Shown in pieces: positions 26,018-35,411 of a stretch of 64,000 bases of DNA. This DNA is from Marsupella aquatica (taxonomy: Eukaryota; Marchantiophyta): contig OZ316898.1 of assembly GCA_973895155.1 (NCBI GenBank), forward strand, positions 9,734,001 to 9,798,000. The letters are read 5' to 3'. Each line of letters starts with the position of its first letter. The stretch's first letter is position 1. Made by a program: the position numbers and the translations under genes. A model generated the notes under the pieces. It did not search any database and was not told the DNA's origin. It worked only from the letters and a program-made list of their open reading frames with translations.

Positions 26018-27309
26018 ATCATTCATGCTAGTAAAATTCGAAAAAAATGTGAACGGGGCAGGCAGTAGGCGCGGGCAGGTGTACCCGAGTCTCTTAATGA
26101 GCCTCGAGATTGTGTTTCGTGGTGAATCAGATTTTAATTAAATTATCCACATTCAACACGATCGGAGGTAATGGTCCGCGTTTGTGGTTACTCGAATGCT
26201 GGACGTGTGTACCACAGTGAACTACTGTGAAGCTTTCTGTCACAGTGTCACGATCCACCGCTAGCTCGGCCTGATACGGAAAATGGCTTCGACAATGCCG
26301 CGAAACGGGGAACTGGGCGTGGCGGCGAATCTCGTGGATTACACAGACGGGCAGAGATTGATGGAGTGCGACATGATTGTAATGTTGAGCTGAGCTCGAC
26401 TCTGTTTGTCTCCAAGCTTCAAAATGTACGTGCACATCGAATACCCCGCGTGTGTGGGAAAAATACCGCAGTCCCCAGTAGCAATTCGTCTACTGTGCAG
26501 CGTACGCGCATTCCTGGGATGGAAGACTTCTTTCAGTCTTGTAGAAGATGAACGAGCAGGTGATGTGCTGCGAAAGGACTTTGGAGAAAAATTACTTTTC
26601 TGACTGGAAGTTGTTCGATATGAGAGTCTTGCGACCATGAATGGGGACCATCACGAGCCTTTCTCTTCACGACTTTTGGACGAACTTAATCACCTCGTGT
26701 TTGACTGTACTCGAGACATTGTCCTAGCGTGTGTAGTTTAGTTCGAGATGCTTTGAGCTTTTACTCCGAAGCTTGAGAACACTTCTGCAGGGGAAGGAAG
26801 TCCTTGCATGCAAGTTCGCGCTTTCGTCATTCCAATTCCCGCGGAATCACTTCACATCGTTATTTGAAATGTAGTATTTTTTTATGCTCTTCTGGTGAGC
26901 GAACCGTTAGTACAGTAGTACATTACCTTTCAGAGGTTGCCAATTGATTCGTTTTCCAACTAGAACCAAGACTACTTAGCCATCGCTTGGGTAGCTACAT
27001 GGTAACTGCAATTGAAGATACGGATCGCAGATTCGGATCTTAGCCGGCAAGCCGTGGTTGTTCCGGATGTAAGTGCATCAATCTGGATATGGACCGCAGT
27101 GAGATTTCCTACCAAAGCCTGTCGATGCAGTCTTCAGGGCCTGATTTTGGATGTGGTCCATTGAAACTGTGCGACGTGAAGTAGATGGTCCCCACCCGGT
27201 GGTCCCCGCCCACCTCGCCATTTCCTTGGAATCAACGGTGTGACGTTCCAAACATCTCGACTTTGTGGTCCCACAATTTCAGCTGGGCCCTCCCTAGTCT
27301 CACCATACC

Positions 27310-27317
27310 TATATAAG
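27310..27317 (+). promoter_or_regulatory. TATA-like box, isolated
   Basis: TATATAAG in a CC-flanked context resembles a plant TATA box, and an ATG lies about 70 bases downstream at 27378. No recognisable gene follows, so this may be chance or a relic. Confidence 0.25.
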
Positions 27318-28185
27318 AGGTCTCGAGCAGTGAACTCTAACAGTTCCAATGTTGCTGCCCAGTTCTTCAAGAGACGTCATGTTTCAACAGTGCAATTCAT
27401 TTTCGGGAGGACGAATTTCAGTTTTCCTGTCCCAATTGAAGAAAAATTGAATTACAGAACTAACGTCGATAAAACCTGGGTACAAAGATGCCGAGAAATT
27501 TTGGTCCATCGATCGACAAGTGGGGAGTCTCATGAATTTCGCAGTGCTCGCCCTCAAGTTGGAATCTCTTGACTGCAAGTCCAAATGAGCTGCATGTGGT
27601 CCCTAGCTTCCGTCAAGTATCTTCTATTAAGCAAATTATTTCTCAGTGGTGACGATGGATCTTGAAAATGAACATGGCCACCTCCCCCGACCGTCCATGA
27701 GCATGCAAAAGCTTCGTGCCGGGGCACATATTTGAATCTCCAAAAGGCTACAAGGAGAATAGAACTGAAGTGCCTATAAATTCTAAAAGTTGACGCGCTT
27801 CAATTAAATTCAATAAATCTCCAGGTTTCATTGTTTATATAGATACTATATTCTAGTTTTGTCATCCTTTTATCACTTTTTTATCATCCCTTGATCACTT
27901 TACATGTGAATTGATATGACATTTTTATTGTACTCACTTTTTGAACCATAAAAAAAATTAACATGCATGTCATCATATTAATAATAGTACATAACATATG
28001 ATACTCTTTTTAATGCACATCTTTCTTTCTGTACACATATGTTATGGTGGGGCATCCATCATCATTAGTTTTCTCCCCGGTTTGGACTTGTCGGACAAAT
28101 ACAAGTATTTGAGACGACAGATGACATTTGTCGTCCCGGCCGGTGACAAGATCGGACCGGGAGAAACTAGAACCGGGCCGGGATG

Positions 28186-28285
28186 NNNNNNNNNNNNNNN
28201 NNNNNNNNNNNNNNNNNNNNNNNNNNNNNNNNNNNNNNNNNNNNNNNNNNNNNNNNNNNNNNNNNNNNNNNNNNNNNNNNNNNNN
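28186..28285. other. Assembly gap (100 Ns)
   Basis: Exactly 100 N characters, the usual placeholder for a gap of unknown length. The left edge is GC-rich (ccgggccggg), a likely reason for assembly failure. Order and distance across it should not be trusted. Confidence 1.
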
Positions 28286-30386
28286 CCTCTGTTTCCTTGC
28301 TTATGGGCCAAATTTTAAAGTCTTGTTTGCTTATGGGAACCAGTATTCCAAATTGACTCCAAGTAAGCCATCTTACTTGTTAATTGAATGAGAAGATTGA
28401 TTATTGAAACCTTGTCTCTAGCATGGAATTGGTGTAAAATTTGAAGTGTAGAATTAGAGGGGCCGCCGCATCTAATATGACTCAAGAACGTACGCCCAAA
28501 CAAAGTGTGCTTCTCTAGAACGATGCCATTGGAGAATGCTTTCTCCTAGATAGGAACGGCATTATCTTTTGTAAAGGGTTTGAAATTATTACCTTGTACA
28601 GTGTATATGCATGAATTTTGTGCCATCTTCAAGTGTCACATTGATATGCTGACAGAGAGGGAAACTAAATCTTCTCTTTTGGGGACGTGCACATGCAGTT
28701 GGAAGCTAGTTCACCCATGCAGAATGTGGGAGAGCTGCTGAGTATGACAGATGCCGTTCTCTGGTTTTTGCTTTAGAAAAGATGACAGAAGACAAAGGGA
28801 GGTTGCTTTCTCTTTCCACATGGAACTGGTCTTTAACAACAACGTGGACATACTAAAAGTTATATTTCGTCTTGCTCTTGTCTGTTCACATGGAACTGGT
28901 CTATATACTCAATGCTCGGTGTATGCTTTGATTCTGTAAGTTGCCAGGTCTCAGTCTTCTTGTTTCTTTCAAAGTGAAGCTTCCCTTCCCCTTCCCCCTG
29001 AAAAACAAACCCCTTCCATATTATTGAAAGGTGAAAAGCAATCTACCAGTCAAAGACATCACCAAAAGAGAGGGTAACGCCAAGAAAGAAAGCACGAGGG
29101 GGGTGTCAATGTTAAGCCCGGGAAAACACTTCATGGGGGTGAGTCTTGCTTGCTGTGAAGCGATGTTGCGGGCTAGGTAACCGGCAGACAGGTCAAGAGG
29201 GGATCAAATTGGTTTTGGTACTTTGTGGAGGCTGTGTGGTGTGCTGGTTTGCAGCAGAGTGCTTACATTGACGCAAAGCCTGTGCGCTCCGAACAACTCT
29301 TACATGCTCCAGAAAATTCCCACAGACAACTGTTGCGGGGCAGGGCTAGGATGAATTGAAACCTTTCCGCCCACATCCATCTGAGCTTACAAAGGGGCCT
29401 CCGAAGTGAGATGCCAAGATCATTTTTGACATCCCCTACTAGCCTGTGGAAGAATGTCAGAAACTGTCTTTCACTTATCTCTTAGCCATTATAGTCATCA
29501 TTCCCTTAGTTCTTATAGGTATGCATAATGGAAAGTTTGACTATACTTCAGACTGAATTTAAGGAGAGTGTAGAGGTAGTAGTTTTTCCAGGTGTACCCA
29601 TTGTTAGTTGTGCTTTACTGGGTTTTCACTAAATTGCACCACATTGTGCATTATTTGCACGTTTACATGTGCTTTAGACTTATGTACATGTAATGTCTGT
29701 AATGTCAAAGTTTTACACATGACATGGAAGAAATCCTTTTATACAAAGTGGGCATTGAACTTGGCAGAATCGCACGAGTGAGAAACATGGGGTCTAAGCA
29801 ACCAAGATCTGAACTTCTGCCATACATACAATTTTCTCCATTATGTTCTTTTTAGTGAAGGTCACTCTTCCCTGCTAATGTGGATGAACTTTTCATCCTT
29901 CGACAATATCTGTCTAGGCCATATTGAAGGCTGTGGAATCCAAGCGCTTCATTCTGAAATCCTTGAAACAGTACAATTATTCCCATGCACAAAGGTGTGC
30001 ATGAGAAGTCAAAAACCTTATAAGTTATTCTGCTGTATGGATCCAGCCTTTTGAACTGCATCCTAAGAAACTCAATCCTTCGCTCATGTATCCAACCTGC
30101 CCAAGAGCATCCCTTCCACATCCCTTGCTCAGTCACCCTCCATGGATTGTATGGCCCTCATCTCAGGGGATCAACTACACCAGAAACTACAGTAACTTCT
30201 AGGCCCCACATGCAATCCAAAATGAATTTATATTTTATCTTTTAAACCAAAGTTTATAAAGCATAGAAAATAAAATAAAGTGCTTGACCAATAGAGATTA
30301 TTCCTAGTTATATGTAAATATACTTATTTAGTAACATTGGTAATCCAACATTCAAAACATGAATATTTATAGAATATTCTTTTTAT
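28286..30386. other. Gene-free region right of the gap
   Basis: No gene is supported. The longest frames (28751-28939, 29852-30136) show no motif or exon structure. A short direct repeat 'cacatggaactggtct' occurs at about 28816 and 28889. Confidence 0.4.
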
Positions 30387-30464
30387 AGACCCCCATAGGA
30401 AGTTACTTCCAACATTCTTGGATGCACATGCAACAGCCACATCAGCTGTGGATTTGTTACCAAC
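30387..30464 (-). repeat. Dispersed repeat R1, copy 1, distal fragment
   Basis: Left-hand piece of R1 copy 1, split from the rest by the copia insertion. Its reverse complement matches R1 copy 2 at about 46680-46745 (tgcatcca, a short gap, then the ggggtcc end). It ends with CCAAC, the left target duplication of the copia element. Confidence 0.75.
30460..30464. repeat. Left target-site duplication (CCAAC)
   Basis: CCAAC directly precedes the 5' LTR and is repeated exactly at 34620-34624 after the 3' LTR. Five bp is the usual duplication for Ty1/copia integrases. Confidence 0.95.
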
Positions 30465-30809
30465 TGTTAGGATTTACTCTTAGGTCTAGAGTTATGACTG
30501 TACCGTAGTTAAGGCTAACCTTAGTTGCAGACTTGGTTAGGTTAGTCATGCTGTGCACACTCTATAACCAAGCGGTGTTTGCTTGGAGAGGTGGAACTCA
30601 AGCTCATTCTTACGGAGCTAGTTGAGAAATAGAGAGAGCTTGTGCTGTGGATGGTTGGTATGGCCGGTCAGCCTAGAGTGCAGTAAAGCTCTTGTGTGTT
30701 CCCGTGGACATAGCCTCATGTGGAGGTGAACCATGTATCTCTCTGTGTCAACTCTTGTGCGTTGGATGGTTAATGGGCTTGCCGTTGCGATTGTCGTCGA
30801 TGCTCAACA
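30465..30809 (+). repeat. 5' LTR
   Basis: Starts TGTTAG and ends CAACA. It carries a TATA-like CTATAACC in the first third and AGTAAA at 30682-30687 where the 3' LTR has the polyadenylation signal AATAAA. It differs from the 3' LTR at 11 sites, all transitions. Confidence 0.97.
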
Positions 30810-30811
30810 AT

Positions 30812-30823
30812 TGGTATCAGAGC
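30812..30823 (+). other. Primer binding site (initiator tRNA-Met)
   Basis: TGGTATCAGAGC starts two bases after the LTR. This is the standard plant copia primer site, complementary to the 3' end of initiator tRNA-Met. Confidence 0.97.
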
Positions 30824-31644
30824 ATGCTTGGGAGGTGACGAGGTCTTTTTCGTGACGGTTTTCCAGCGTTCATTGTTGGTGTTACATTCGGAGTTTCATC
30901 GCATGAAACTCAAATGTGTGTGGCTGAACGGATAGATTAGTGAGAGGGCTTTCTAACGGTGGTTAGAACTCGTTGATCGGAATCCATGGTGCGGAGGAAT
31001 CGAAGTTTGCGTCAATCTGGAGTTTTTTCGTGTTTGATGGTATTTCGGGGGAGAGACCAGAGATCATTTTTTCAACGGTTTGAGTTGTGTAGTGCGGGAG
31101 GCATTGCATGTTATAGCTCATGTTGGAGGTTAAAGCGAGCTGTTTGTTTTGGTAGCTGAGTTGCTGTCGAGTGGTTACCGAGTGCGTCGTGACGAGTGAA
31201 GGAGACGTTCAGATTTTTTCACAGGCTATGGAGCTTATTCTCATCTGAACCGGGTTACTCGTTGTCACGTCCAACTCGGAGGAAGAAACGCGAAGTGCTA
31301 TGGCTCAATGTTTTGATTACGACAAGACAGTCATTTTGAGTCCAGGATTGGCACTTGACGCGGAGTGAGTGTGACACGACGGAAGTTTTTTCTCTACTGA
31401 GCTCGCAGATTGTGCCCGTGCAATTGGGCAACATTTCCCCGTCGGCGGTCATCATTTTTACTCATGGAATTGGCGGCAGCAAGCAACGTTGGATGTTGGC
31501 AAATTGTGTTTCCTACGGCAACGTAACGCGGCACGGAGAGGTGAGGTGTGGCGGCGACCTAGGGCACAAGGAAAATGACAAAGTTAGTGAACCGTAACTT
31601 TGTCTGGGAATTGCGGCGGGATTTTTGCGGCAACAGGGTTTCAA

Positions 31645-31785
31645 AGGGTGACTCAAGGGAGCTTCGCCCCAAGGGCGACTCGAGGGAGCTTCGCCCCAAG
31701 GGCGACCTGAGAGAGCCTTGCCCCAAGGGTGACCTGAGGGAGCCTCGCCCCAAGGGCAACCCAAGGGAGCCTTGTTTCAAGGGCG
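31645..31785 (+). repeat. 27-bp tandem repeat in the retroelement leader
   Basis: About five head-to-tail copies of a 27-bp unit containing 'agggagc.tcgccccaaggg'. As 27 is divisible by three, the open frame 31575-31826 through it encodes a nine-residue repeat of the form KGDxREPxP. The array lies upstream of the gag start at 31934. The first two units are nearly identical and the last is the most diverged. Confidence 0.92.
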
Positions 31786-31933
31786 ACCAAAATTTGTATA
31801 ACTTTCCCTTCAAAGTTTGTTTTTAATTTTGGTCTTCAGTGTTGGACTTCTAGCTTTGTGGGCTACGCAATGGTGTTTAGTTTTGAGTTTTTTGAGAAGT
31901 TGTGAAAAACGACCTTTTTCGTGATTTTCTCAT

Positions 31934-32572
31934 ATGAGTGATTCGGAAGAGATTTTTGAAGACATGGAACTTGAAGCACGAGGATCACCGCGGCGGTTTG
32001 AAGTAGAGAGAGAGGAGCAGGAGGAAGAGCACGTGACACCAGTACCATCACCGGTGCGGCGTGTGGTGGAGGAAGCAGTTCTACTGCCGGAGCTCACGGT
32101 AGTGCCAAAGAAGAAGATGGGTATGTTCAAGCTTGGGGGACCCAAGTATGAAGTGACAAAGTATAATGGACGCTCTGACTACTTGCTTTGGGAGAAGTAG
32201 GTGAAGAGAGTGCTCTATGCTTCAGGGATGGGCCAACTGCTAAGCCCTCGTGAAGACGATGTTGATGAGAAACAATGGGACCGCATGCAAAAGCAGGGAG
32301 TGTGGTGTGTTACACTCTATCTCATGCCTCCCATCATCAAGCAGTTGGGTGCACATAAGGACTGCATGTCCTTGTTTGCGGAATTGCAGAGCAAGTATCA
32401 CCGTAAGGAGTTGTCGAATCGGCTCTATACTTCCTACAAACTGATGAGTTTCAGGATGAAGGAATCCGGTACAAAGTTGCAGGACCATGTGGATGCTTTC
32501 AACAACATGGTCGTTGACTTGGAAAACCTTGGGAAGACTTTGAATGATGAGATAAAGGCTCTACAACTTCTC
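31934..32572 (+). pseudogene. copia gag, interrupted and truncated
   Basis: N-terminal half of a copia gag: an acidic leader with a KYNGRSDYLLWEK motif, then a region matching UBN2-type gag (CMSLFAELQSKYH, KLQDHVDAFNNMV, LQLLSS). An in-frame TAG at 32198-32200 interrupts it directly after LLWEK; the frame is otherwise continuous. It stops at LQLLSS, where complete gags continue to a CCHC zinc knuckle, and then joins reverse transcriptase in another frame. In life gag forms the virus-like particle in the cytoplasm. Confidence 0.85.
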
Positions 32573-34083
32573 AGTTCATCAAGGACAACAAAACTTGGGA
32601 GCTTGTCAAGCTACCTGAGGGACAACAAGTGATGGACAGCAAGTGGATATACAAGCTAAAGGATCAGTCCATAGGAGGTGGATCAAAGGTCTACAAGGCT
32701 AGGTTGGTAGCCAAAGGATTCACACAGGAAAAAGGTGTGGATTATAATGAGGTCTTCTCACCAGTTGCTAAGTACTCAACAATACGGTTATTGTGTGTGC
32801 TTGTTGTAATGTTTGGTCTGCTGCTAGATCAGATGGATGTTGTCACAGCCTTCCTCTATGGCACCTTGAAAGAGGTGATCTTCATGAGACAGCTGCTAGG
32901 TTTTGTGAAGAGAGGGCAAGAGAATTTGGTTTGCAGATTGCTGAGATCCTTGTACGGGTTGAAGCAGTCACCAAGACAGTGGAATAAGCTGTTTGATGAT
33001 TGGATTCATGCACAAGGCTTTCACAGGAGTGTGTTTGACCCATGTGTGTATCTTAAACCGGTGAAGAATGTTGTCTTTGGGTTAATTGTTTTAGTACTTT
33101 ATGTGGATGACATGCTTATTGCGGCCAAGGACAGGTCTGAGATTGTTAAGCTCAAGGCACTGCTAAGTGCAGGGTTTAAGATGAAAGACTTAGGGTCAGC
33201 TAAGAGGATTTTGGGTATGGAGATCACTAGGGACTTGGAGGCTGGCAAGCTATGGTTGACGCAGAGCAGTTATGCGAGGAAGGTAATTGCAAGGTTCAAC
33301 ATGGGGGATAGCAAGCCAGTAAGTACCCCGTTGGCTCCACACTTCAAGTTGTCATCAGCATTTTGTCCTACGGATGAGACAGAGAAGGGGCTGATGTCAA
33401 AGGTTCCTTATGACAAGGCAGTGGGGAGTCTCATGTATTTTATGACCTGCACTAGACCCGATCTTGCCATGGCTATGGGCAAGGTGAGCAGGTACATGTC
33501 GAATCCAGGGAAGGTACATTGGGAAGCAATGAAGTGGATTATTCGGTACTTGAAGGGTACCATGGATCATGGTCTATTGTTTGATGCACATGTTGATAAT
33601 GTTAGATCATTGATGGGCTATGTAAATGCTGACTATGCACAGGATCTGGATCGGAGGAGGTCAACAACAGGTTGTGTGTTCACACTAGGAGGTGGATGCA
33701 TAAGTTGGAGGTCTACTCTGCAGAAGTGTATTGCTCAGTCTACTACAGAAGCGGAGTATATTGCAGCAGCGGAAGCAACAAAGGAAGCGATTTGGTTGGA
33801 TAGACTGATCACTTAGATGGGATTGCCACAGGGGAATGTGAAGCTCCATTGTGATAGTCAGAGTGCGCTCCATCTTGCTGTGAACCAGGTAATGGACAGC
33901 AGAGTGAAGCACATCGATGTTAGGTACCATTTTCTTCGGCAAGCTGTGTCTGATAATCAGTTTGAGCTAGTCAAGATTGACGGTAAACTCAACCCGGCTG
34001 ACGCTTTTATCAAAGTGATTCCTTTGGAGAGTTTTTCTAGACATCGTGATGTGTTGCAGGTTTTGCAATTGCCTCACAAGTAG
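32573..34083 (+). pseudogene. copia reverse transcriptase-RNase H, partial
   Basis: Begins at the family's conserved start of the reverse transcriptase (KTWELVKLPEGQQ, KWIYKLK) and runs through QMDVVTAFLYGTL, SLYGLKQSPRQW and the catalytic YVDDM (about 33101) to RNase H (STTEAEYIAA, DSQSAL, HIDVRYHFLR, end at 34083). A TAG at 33814-33816 interrupts RNase H; the frame resumes directly after it. Protease and integrase, normally upstream in the same polyprotein, are missing. The polymerase core looks otherwise intact. Confidence 0.95.
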
Positions 34084-34263
34084 GGTTACTTAACATTTGT
34101 GTAGATACTAAGATATGCTCTTGCTCATTCCTTGTATAGGCTATGGCTTAGTTCTGGTCTACTCTCGTATAAAGAGGGAAAAACCGGTTTGGTTTTTCTT
34201 TCCAGAACTTCCCGCTGAGCAATCATATAGGTTGTAGTCTTTACCCTCCCCTAGACTAGAGTC

Positions 34264-34273
34264 AAGGGGGAGA
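34264..34273 (+). other. Polypurine tract
   Basis: AAGGGGGAGA followed by one T and then the 3' LTR, the expected plus-strand primer for copia replication. Confidence 0.93.
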
Positions 34274-34274
34274 T

Positions 34275-34619
34275 TGTTAGGATTTACTCTTAGGTCTAGA
34301 GTTACGACTATACCGTAGTTAAGGCTAACCTTAGTTGCAGACTTGGTTAGGTTAGTCATGTTGTGCACACTCTATAACCAAGCGGTGTTTGCTTGGAGAG
34401 GTGGAACTCAGGCTCATTCTTACGGAGCTAGTTGAGAAATAGAGAGAGCTTGTGCTGTGGATGGTTGGTATGGCCGGTCGGCCTAGAGTGCAATAAAGCT
34501 CTTGTGTGTTCCCGTGGACGTAGCCTCATGTGGAGGTGAACCACGTATCTCTTTGTGTCGACTCTTGTGCGTTGGATGGTTAATGGGCTTGCCGTTGCGA
34601 TTGTCGTCGATACTCAACA
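34275..34619 (+). repeat. 3' LTR
   Basis: Same length as the 5' LTR. It keeps AATAAA at 34492-34497, a likely polyadenylation signal. It is followed directly by the CCAAC duplication at 34620-34624. Confidence 0.97.
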
Positions 34620-34624
34620 CCAAC
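34620..34624. repeat. Right target-site duplication (CCAAC)
   Basis: Exact repeat of 30460-30464. Confidence 0.95.
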
Positions 34625-35411
34625 AAGAAAAGTTAATTATGCAAGAATAACCAAATTGATTATTTGTGTTTGAGGCAAAGCAACTAAAAACAGGTAGACC
34701 TTGTAATTGTAAAAACAATGGAAAACTGAAAAGCTAATAAGCATTTCAAAAAAACAAAAAAAACAGTAAACTACGGGTGAAAACAAATAATCTTTGGGTG
34801 AGTTGTGATTGATATATCAGTGTTTTTTGGTAATTTCTTTCAATTTTCTATTTAATTTGAACCTTTTTGAAATAATGATAAATAGCAAAAACTCTTCAAC
34901 CACTCTAACTTTCACCAAGGTAACATAAGAAACCCAAGAAACTCTTCAACTACTCTAACATTTACCAACGTAACATAAGAAACCCAAGAAACTTTTCAAA
35001 TTCTCTAACATAACCAAGGTAACTTAAGAAACCCCTTGCTACTATGGATAGAGGAGTAACAAGCAAAGGTAAGAAACAGGATAACTACCATGGGTGGAGG
35101 AATACCAAGGGACTCTAAGAACTTTCAACTACTATGGATAATATAATATTTTGCATGAACTATATGAAATGTTAGATATATTTATAGACATAGAGGTACT
35201 AAGAAAAATGTTTTGCATGGAGAATTACACTTGATATTACCATGAATGTACTCCTATTTGTCTTCAATGAAATTGTCTTAACTACCTTTAAAATTCACTT
35301 CATGTAAAATATTCCATTTAATCTTTGTCCTCTCATCTGTTGTTCCGGTGTGCAACTCTACATGACTCCAAATAGTTCAATAAAACAAGCTTACATAACC
35401 GAGGGATACTC
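34620..35411 (-). repeat. Dispersed repeat R1, copy 1, main part
   Basis: The reverse complement matches 45955-46680 closely, including 'gttatgtaagcttg.tttattgaactatttgg', 'gtagttaggataatttcattgaag'-like blocks and 'acattgatatatcaatcacaa'. The copia element interrupts it at its left end. It is AT-rich and has no coding frame. Class unknown; probably a non-autonomous transposon. Confidence 0.85.

Larger units (their letters stand above)
24064..28185. other. Gene-poor region left of the assembly gap
   Basis: No gene is supported. It holds a short direct repeat near 24.1-24.25 kb, a candidate SINE near 25.9 kb, a perfect hairpin at 26.0 kb and a TATA-like site at 27.31 kb. Open frames at 26127-26638 (both strands) and 27240-27572 have no recognised domain. 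Confidence 0.4.
30465..34619 (+). mobile_element. Ty1/copia LTR retrotransposon, internally deleted
   Basis: A 4155-bp element with two 345-bp LTRs (30465-30809 and 34275-34619) bounded by TG..CA, a 5-bp target duplication, a primer binding site for initiator tRNA-Met and a polypurine tract. The inside keeps a long leader (30824-31933), part of gag and the reverse transcriptase/RNase H part of pol. The end of gag, the CCHC knuckle, protease and integrase are absent: gag runs straight into the start of the reverse transcriptase near 32575. Both remaining frames also carry single in-frame stops. It therefore cannot make its own integrase but retains all cis signals, so it could be moved by an intact relative. 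LTR identity is about 97% (11 differences in 345). Confidence 0.97.

Noticed and set aside
27240-27572. Open frame around a TATA-like site
   Set aside because: The frame begins upstream of the TATA-like box and has no recognisable motif; an opposing frame of similar length overlaps it.
31513-31826. Minus-strand frame with GxPWGEAP-type repeats
   Set aside because: It is the antisense shadow of the 27-bp tandem repeat in the copia leader.
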